From: Acorus gramineus
Taxonomy: Eukaryota; Streptophyta; Magnoliopsida; Acorales; Acoraceae
Length of the DNA: 64,000 nucleotides
NCBI GenBank assembly: GCA_030737835.1
Contig: CM060850.1
Span: 14,452,068 to 14,516,067, forward strand
Reading direction: 5' to 3'
The notes beneath the pieces were generated by a model. It did not search any database. It was not told where the DNA came from and worked only from the letters and a program-made list of their open reading frames with translations. This document shows, piece by piece, positions 58,771-64,000 of the stretch (position 1 is its first letter; each line of letters starts with the position of its first letter). Made by a program: the position numbers and the translations under genes.

Positions 58771-59863
58771 AAAAGAAGATAAACCAAACTGATAATGGTG
58801 AATCGTGTTCTGAGGATCAGTTCAGCATTTATTTTATTTTCATTTTGCTATAACATCCAGAAAAATTATTTTTGAAATCCTTCGATTCCAATCCTCATTC
58901 ATTTTTAGATATATATTTAAACTAATTTTTTTCATTTCATAGAATCTACTAGAACCAGATTCTTGTGAAAGAAGAATTCACCTTCTTAATTGGCCAGATT
59001 TATCAAACTGGCATTAAGAGTCAATTTAACATTAATTCTCATTCACGTTCTACTAAAACACTTTGGAAAATTATGTTTAGAATTATTTATTCATGTGCTA
59101 ATTGCTGGATATCTAGGAAGAATGTAACAAAAAATAAAGGTTATAAAAAAAAACAATTTTTTGAGGTGTTATGTAGAAGAAGGACAATGAAAATGAACGT
59201 CAAACTCGCATGATTAATTAACAACCTCATACATATATGTATTAGGAATAAAGAGTTTGATTGGGTTAATGCAATAAGATTTGATGTAGTTAACAAATTC
59301 TGGTGAGATTTAAATCTTTCTGTTTATGAAAAAATAATATTAAGAAATGTAGTCTCTTGTGTATTTACATTTCTCTCCGTTCTCTTTTCTTCTCTCCATT
59401 GTATTATCTTTTATTTTAGATTTTAAATTTTCAACAAGACCTACTTACCAGTGGTTTGATGTGATGTCTGAGCAAGAAAAGCCGCGATCTCCCTCTTTCG
59501 TGTATCCTCATCACCGGTCGTCGCGAACCCTTCGAACGAGTTCCCGGAGACCAGGAAATCATCGTATTTGTAAAAGCCCCTGGCGGGGCAAATCGGGTCG
59601 TCACGGTGCTTCAACATTTCGTTGAACAATGACCGGTTGACGAGTGATCCGACTGCGCCGAAGCACGGGCCGCTCTGGCAGCCCGGACCGCAGTAAGCGT
59701 CATTGGTGCCGCAGAAACCCCATTGACTGCAGCAGAGGATATGAGAAGGGCAGAGTGCACCATTGGCTTCTCTTCCACATACGGGTGGTTCAGAGGAAAC
59801 CAATATTGTGGTTGTTGTTAAGAAGAGAAAGATAGTGAGACTTATCAGTGTGTGAGATTTCAT
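57538..59863 (-). CDS. Chitinase gene 3: class I-like GH19 protein with four changed active-site positions
   Basis: Exons 59863-59449, 58664-58523 and 57937-57538 (415+142+400 nt) give 318 residues. The ATG at 59863 is chosen over one 45 nt upstream because it starts a clean signal peptide (about 1-24). A hevein domain with eight cysteines follows (25-67), then almost no linker, then the GH19 domain (about 71-300) and a tail ending SKAVQDMK. Relative to barley numbering, Glu67 is Gln136 (SHQTTGGW), Gln118 is Lys183, Ser120 is Lys185 and Asn124 is Met189 ([14 protein letters not shown]). Only the second acid, Glu155, is kept. Exon 2 is 9-12 nt shorter than in the paralogues, trimming a substrate loop. 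Frame, splice sites and cysteines are intact, so the gene looks maintained but not hydrolytic. The donor of intron 2 is GTGGGT. Intron 2 holds duplicated acceptor copies. It is likely a chitin-binding pseudoenzyme. Confidence 0.88.
58735..58766. repeat. (AT)n microsatellite in intron 1 of chitinase gene 3
   Basis: An uninterrupted AT/TA dinucleotide run lies within the 784-bp first intron. Confidence 0.9.
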
Positions 59864-59907
59864 TGTTTTCAGTTTATGCAGTAAGGTATGGTGTGGTTGG
59901 TGGATCA

Positions 59908-59944
59908 TTTTATAGAGGGGATTTGTGGCAACTGTTTTGCACGT
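59908..59944 (-). promoter_or_regulatory. Core promoter of chitinase gene 3
   Basis: On the minus strand ACGTGCAAAACA (59944-59933) is followed by GTTGCCACAA and then, 18 bp after the motif, by TATAAAA (59914-59908). The start codon lies 44 bp further on. The motif is identical to that of gene 2. Confidence 0.65.
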
Positions 59945-60764
59945 TTATTTCAAGAAATGTATTTGAGTTGCGAATGTTTTGTCCATCTCCTTCTGCTTGC
60001 CACTTTTTTGTAATAAAAGATTGTACTTTATTAATAGAATATATATATATATATTTTTTTTAAATGATTAAAACATGTCCTATCATTTAAATTAAATGAG
60101 ACCACAAATTACTAACGAAAATAGATATATAGTTTTCTTTTTCTTTTTCTTTCTCCCTCCCCCATAGAATGCATTTTGTGTTTTTTTTTTAATTCTTTGG
60201 GAAAACTGATTTCAATTTTTTTTTAATCAGATACTTTTATTGTACTTAAATTTTTTTAGTAAATAAAAACAACCCCACATTATAGTTCTTTTTTATAGGG
60301 TTTTCCGTTCAATGATGTTAGTATATGTGCATGTTAGTTAACAATATAATGTATGTAAGTTGAATTATTAACAATGTACATACATAACAATGTATATGGT
60401 TGACATAACAATATATTAAAAGATTGATAACAATATATATGGAATACCAAATAATTAACACTATACTTATATGGTTGATATGACAATGTAAAATGGATGA
60501 ATATAATATACAATATACAAGTTAAAAATGTACACATATAGTGCATAACTATGTAAAAATTGTATTTCATAGGGCAGGAAACCGTAAAGAAGACAAAAAA
60601 AAAAACTAAAAAAAACATATAACCTCTAATTTAGGAGTGGTTTCATGTGGTAAAAAAAAAACCGAAGGGTTTAAAAGAAAAGAAAATGATATGTCCTTTC
60701 AACCACATCTACAGGTTACACAGGTTTTCTTTTTAAAATAATATACACTCATTTAACTACACAA
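59945..60764. other. AT-rich upstream region of chitinase gene 3
   Basis: No gene is supported. The part at about 60320-60620 is built of loosely repeated AACAATATA/GTTGATA words. Confidence 0.5.
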
Positions 60765-60905
60765 TGTTATTAAAAGTGAAGTATATACTGAGATATACTA
60801 TTATAATTTTTTCTTTAAATAAATAAAAAAAATTAACTTTCATACACTGCGATAGTATAATACCACTATGTCACAGTGTATTACGTACGTCGCAGTGTAT
60901 AAAAA
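60765..60905 (-). mobile_element. AT-rich MITE-like repeat, same family as in gene 2 intron 1
   Basis: In reverse it contains ATAGTATATCTCAGTATATA and TATACTTCAC, matching 32718-32865 and 37185-37355. Its outer part carries several copies of ACACTG(C/T)GA and TCGCAGTGTA. It lies directly before the foldback element at 60909. Confidence 0.55.
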
Positions 60906-60908
60906 TTA

Positions 60909-61735
60909 AGGGTTGAAGGCATCTAAGTCCCTATAAATACTTATAAACCCATATAAATACTTAATTGTAAACTTAGGGTAGGACATACATGTTCCTGCAA
61001 ACATAAAAAATGTCATATAAATCCCTACAATTAACTATTATTAACTCACCTAGGGTTAGAAGTAACTATGGTATACTTTGACTATTATACCCTCTAAAAA
61101 TTTAAAAATCTCTCTATTGTGATGTTGAAGCTTTTGATTTTCGACACCTAGGGTTAGAATTTTTTTTTTTTTTTTTTTTTTTTTGCAAAGTCGTTGGAAT
61201 GACTTTGTTTCTTGGTAAAGTAATCTGATGCATGTTTGGTTTGGGAATCAACAATGAATGATATGTTTTTCCTTTTGCGGGATTTGAAATTCAAATAATA
61301 TATTATTGTTTTTTGAGATTTAGAATTCAGAATATGTTATTGAAGGTTCTATGAGCACCATTGGGATGTTTCATCCCTTCCATGGAGTTATGGGTTCATG
61401 ACATTGTTAAAAGAGATGAGAAGAGGTTGAAGAAATGGAGAGGATTTAAAGAGAGGAAGGTTAAAAGAGACGAAAAGTGAAAATGGGCTCAAGGACAAAT
61501 TGGTTATCTAAAATGACCTATATGTCTTTTTCAATGTTTTCGGGGATTTATATGGGTGTTTAATTTCATATGAATAAAATATTCTGAGAATATTCTATTA
61601 GATCGGATGAAAACTTAACTAAATGACTAAATTGACTAACCATAATAATTTAAAGGATGTGTATCTCCTACTATAAGTTTGCAAGGACTTATATGGGTTT
61701 ATGCATGTTTACAGGGAATTAAATATCTTTAACCC
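60909..61735. mobile_element. Second copy of the long foldback element family
   Basis: It starts AGGGTTGAAGGCATCTAAGT and ends AATTAAATATCTTTAACCC, with CCCATATAAATAC on the left and GGACTTATATGGGTTTATGC on the right. These match the arms of the element at 16081-17306. It is shorter (827 bp), its arms are more diverged, and it has an uninterrupted T run at about 61158-61184. No transposase is present. Confidence 0.75.
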
Positions 61736-61739
61736 AAAA

Positions 61740-62459
61740 ATTAATTTTTTTTTCATATATTGTGATAATGTCGTACACATGTTGCGATGGTGCAATAGCT
61801 GTAGGTGACTGAGGACAGCCTTTGAACATAACACAAGGCCATAAAATGAATTGAGTCTATCATCACTCTAACCCCCGTTTGGGGTGGAACATAAGCAAAG
61901 AATAGGGAAGAATACAGGAGAATAACAAAAAAAAATCTGTATGTTTTAATGAACATTCATAGTTATGTCTGAATAAGTTAAGATAGCACCTGATAACTAT
62001 TCTCATAAAGGACTGGAATTGCTTATCAGGGCTTATCTATGTCAATGGATAAAAATATCATTCTCTGTCAATTTAAAATATTTATCTCACCTAAAAATAT
62101 GTGCACACATTCTAAAAACTGTCACACCTATCATATCACGCACACATCTCTCTTATTTCTAAACACAAATAATTTACGTAGGGGTACAATTGTCATTTAA
62201 AAAATCATAATTTTTTATTCATCTCTTATCTATCACTTATCTTTATTTTATCCAATGTGAACTAAACAACAAAAAGATCACTTTTACGTTTTCCAATGAA
62301 AATAACAGAAAGGGCAACCAAATAAAAATTTACCTATTCAGCATGTATTGTTATATATCTCAGTATAGTTATTCAAAATAAATAATCTTACGTATAAGGG
62401 TAAAAGAAACACATGCAATTAATTTGGCCTATTTTTCATACCAACATCTACTGTATGAG
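61740..62459. other. AT-rich spacer
   Basis: No gene, RNA or element ends were recognised. Confidence 0.5.
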
Positions 62460-64000
62460 ATGAAAATGACAGCTACTGTGTGGTCACGGAACTCACGATC
62501 GAAATGATAAAATGTCCTTTCGATCAAATTTTTATTAGACTCCACGACGGCATTGATGATATTATCATGATCTTGGTATCATTAATCAACAAAACTAGTT
62601 TAACCAGCAGTCCATTCAAGTCAATTTCTCATGATATCCTACTAAACTGAAAAGATTATTTATTTGCTGCAATTATGTTCAGGACAAAAACCTAGCTATC
62701 ATGTTTGATATACCCTCAAACATCAACATATTAATTATCCATAAAATATTCCTACTTAACAAGGATCGTGAACCAACTAAAGACTCCACAATACATCAGA
62801 AATTTTATATCTTCAACTAGAATGAATGGCTACAGCTAGCTATTCCGGCCTTCTCCCCTACCTGTAGAATCATTTATTTTAATTGCTCAAAAAAATACTA
62901 GAATGAATGGGTTTACATATAGACAAGTTGTTTCCTCACCGTTCAAAAAATTAATAATTACTGAAATGAAAGGCCATTACTAAAATGAAATCAAAATGTA
63001 TAAGCATGTACAAACCATTAAAAGGGCAAATTAAAAGTCGAAAACACATTTGTTTTTTTAGATCAGGTAAAAAAAAAGAGTGTTCGAATGGATTTGCAAA
63101 CAGCCTCTAATTAAATTAAAAAGCTTGTAGCTGTATTTAAACGTATATTTTTATGGAGTTGGATAATGTTGCTAGATATCTTGTATTCTAATATGAAGAT
63201 ATACTTGTGAAGGCTCGACATGAGGGAACAGACCATGCACCGATATCACATGGGGTCCAAGGACAACGCCTTGATCTAAATTTTTTAAAAACATATTTTT
63301 GTAATTTTTTATTCAATGTATCATATTTTATTTATTTTTTTTCTTATTATGGTTAATCGGGAGACTTTAATTTTTTGGTGTTTTAGGATTGTTTCTCTCA
63401 TATAAATGTACAGTGGTGGACGAGAGAGATTGACATATTTTTGTACTCCGATTATTTTATTACAGTGAATGGTTGTTTTCTAATCTCTTCAATTGACGTA
63501 GACATATTATATTGAACCACGTTAACCGGTGTCTTATTTTACGTGATATTTTTTGTTTTCTTGATTTTTTTTAAAATATTCATCGTAAGATCAAATCGTA
63601 TGAGTTTCGCTGCATCAACATTTAATAAAAATCACTTTCTTTTCTGTCTCTGTCAATGGTCGATGTCTTTGTCAATGGTCGACGTCATTGCATCATAAAG
63701 AGAGGAAGGGAGAGAATACTCAGTGCGCAGGCCCCCATTATTTGCTTTATTTTATCAATTAATTTGGACTTTTTAAATTAACGGTGTAGGCAATGTGCGG
63801 TAGATTATCGTGAGGGACTGTTTCAAGTGACGCATATCTATATCAAGAAAACATGTGTAACACATGGTTGGTCCCATTTGTTGAAAAAATATCCTGCCGT
63901 GAATCTAATGTATTTGAAAACTGAAATACACAACCACAAAAAAGATATATACGTGGTTAGACAAATATTGTGTATGTTCACCGAGTGGGAGGTGAAAATA
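62460..64000 (-). repeat. Inverted segmental duplication, arm 2
   Basis: The reverse of this segment aligns with 49090-50400 and then 54480-54676 without the copy G insertion. At 62672-62686 it keeps the uninterrupted GCAATTATGTTCAGG (in reverse CATAATTGC), the empty target site. It runs off the window end, so its true length is unknown. No gene is present. Confidence 0.88.

Noticed and set aside
58965..59213. Plus-strand 82-codon frame in intron 1 of chitinase gene 3
   Set aside because: It is antisense within an intron in AT-rich DNA and has no recognisable similarity.

Overview
This window reads as nuclear DNA of an angiosperm, probably a eudicot. The evidence is three intron-containing plant class I chitinase genes set in AT-rich DNA with dense plant-type Ty1/copia, Ty3/gypsy, LINE, solo-LTR, TRIM-like and MITE sequence. 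I cannot name the species. No bacterial-type operon, tRNA, rRNA or CRISPR array was seen.

The only host genes I can support are three paralogous hevein-domain GH19 chitinases: gene 1 (11221-13187, +), gene 2 (32263-33775, +) and gene 3 (57538-59863, -). Each has three exons, with introns of phase 1 and phase 2 at the same codons and a 400-nt last exon. All three have a signal peptide and a hydrophobic C-terminal tail. Gene 2 keeps every catalytic residue I can check. In genes 1 and 3 the catalytic acid Glu of the SHETTGG motif is Gln. Gene 3 also has Lys, Lys and Met at three further active-site positions. The locus therefore seems to pair one probable enzyme with two probable chitin-binding pseudoenzymes. 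A short ACGTGCAAAACA-like motif lies just upstream of each TATA box.

Layout: 1-2173, a GC-rich LTR cut by the window edge, abutting a broken LINE ORF1 (to about 3406). 4786-7819, a solo LTR. 8480 to about 10670, a copia 3' end. 11221-13187, gene 1. About 13550-22800, DNA absent from the gene 2 flank and carrying two solo LTRs. 22808-24590, sequence paralogous to the flank of gene 2. 25676-29115, a decayed gypsy element split by a solo LTR. 29714-31680, a complete small non-autonomous LTR element. 32263-33775, gene 2. 34180-38850, AT-rich paralogous flank. 38943-49083, a rearranged copia element with an inverted internal part and nested solo LTRs. 49090-54676, an inverted-duplication arm split by a solo LTR that itself carries another. 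54677-56605, a minus-strand copia 5' end. 57538-59863, gene 3. 60909-61735, a foldback element. 62460-64000, the second inverted-duplication arm.

The history I infer is duplication of a chitinase gene with its flanks, followed by repeated LTR-retrotransposon insertion and LTR-LTR recombination. At least nine solo or partial LTRs remain, eight of them with readable 5-bp target site duplications.
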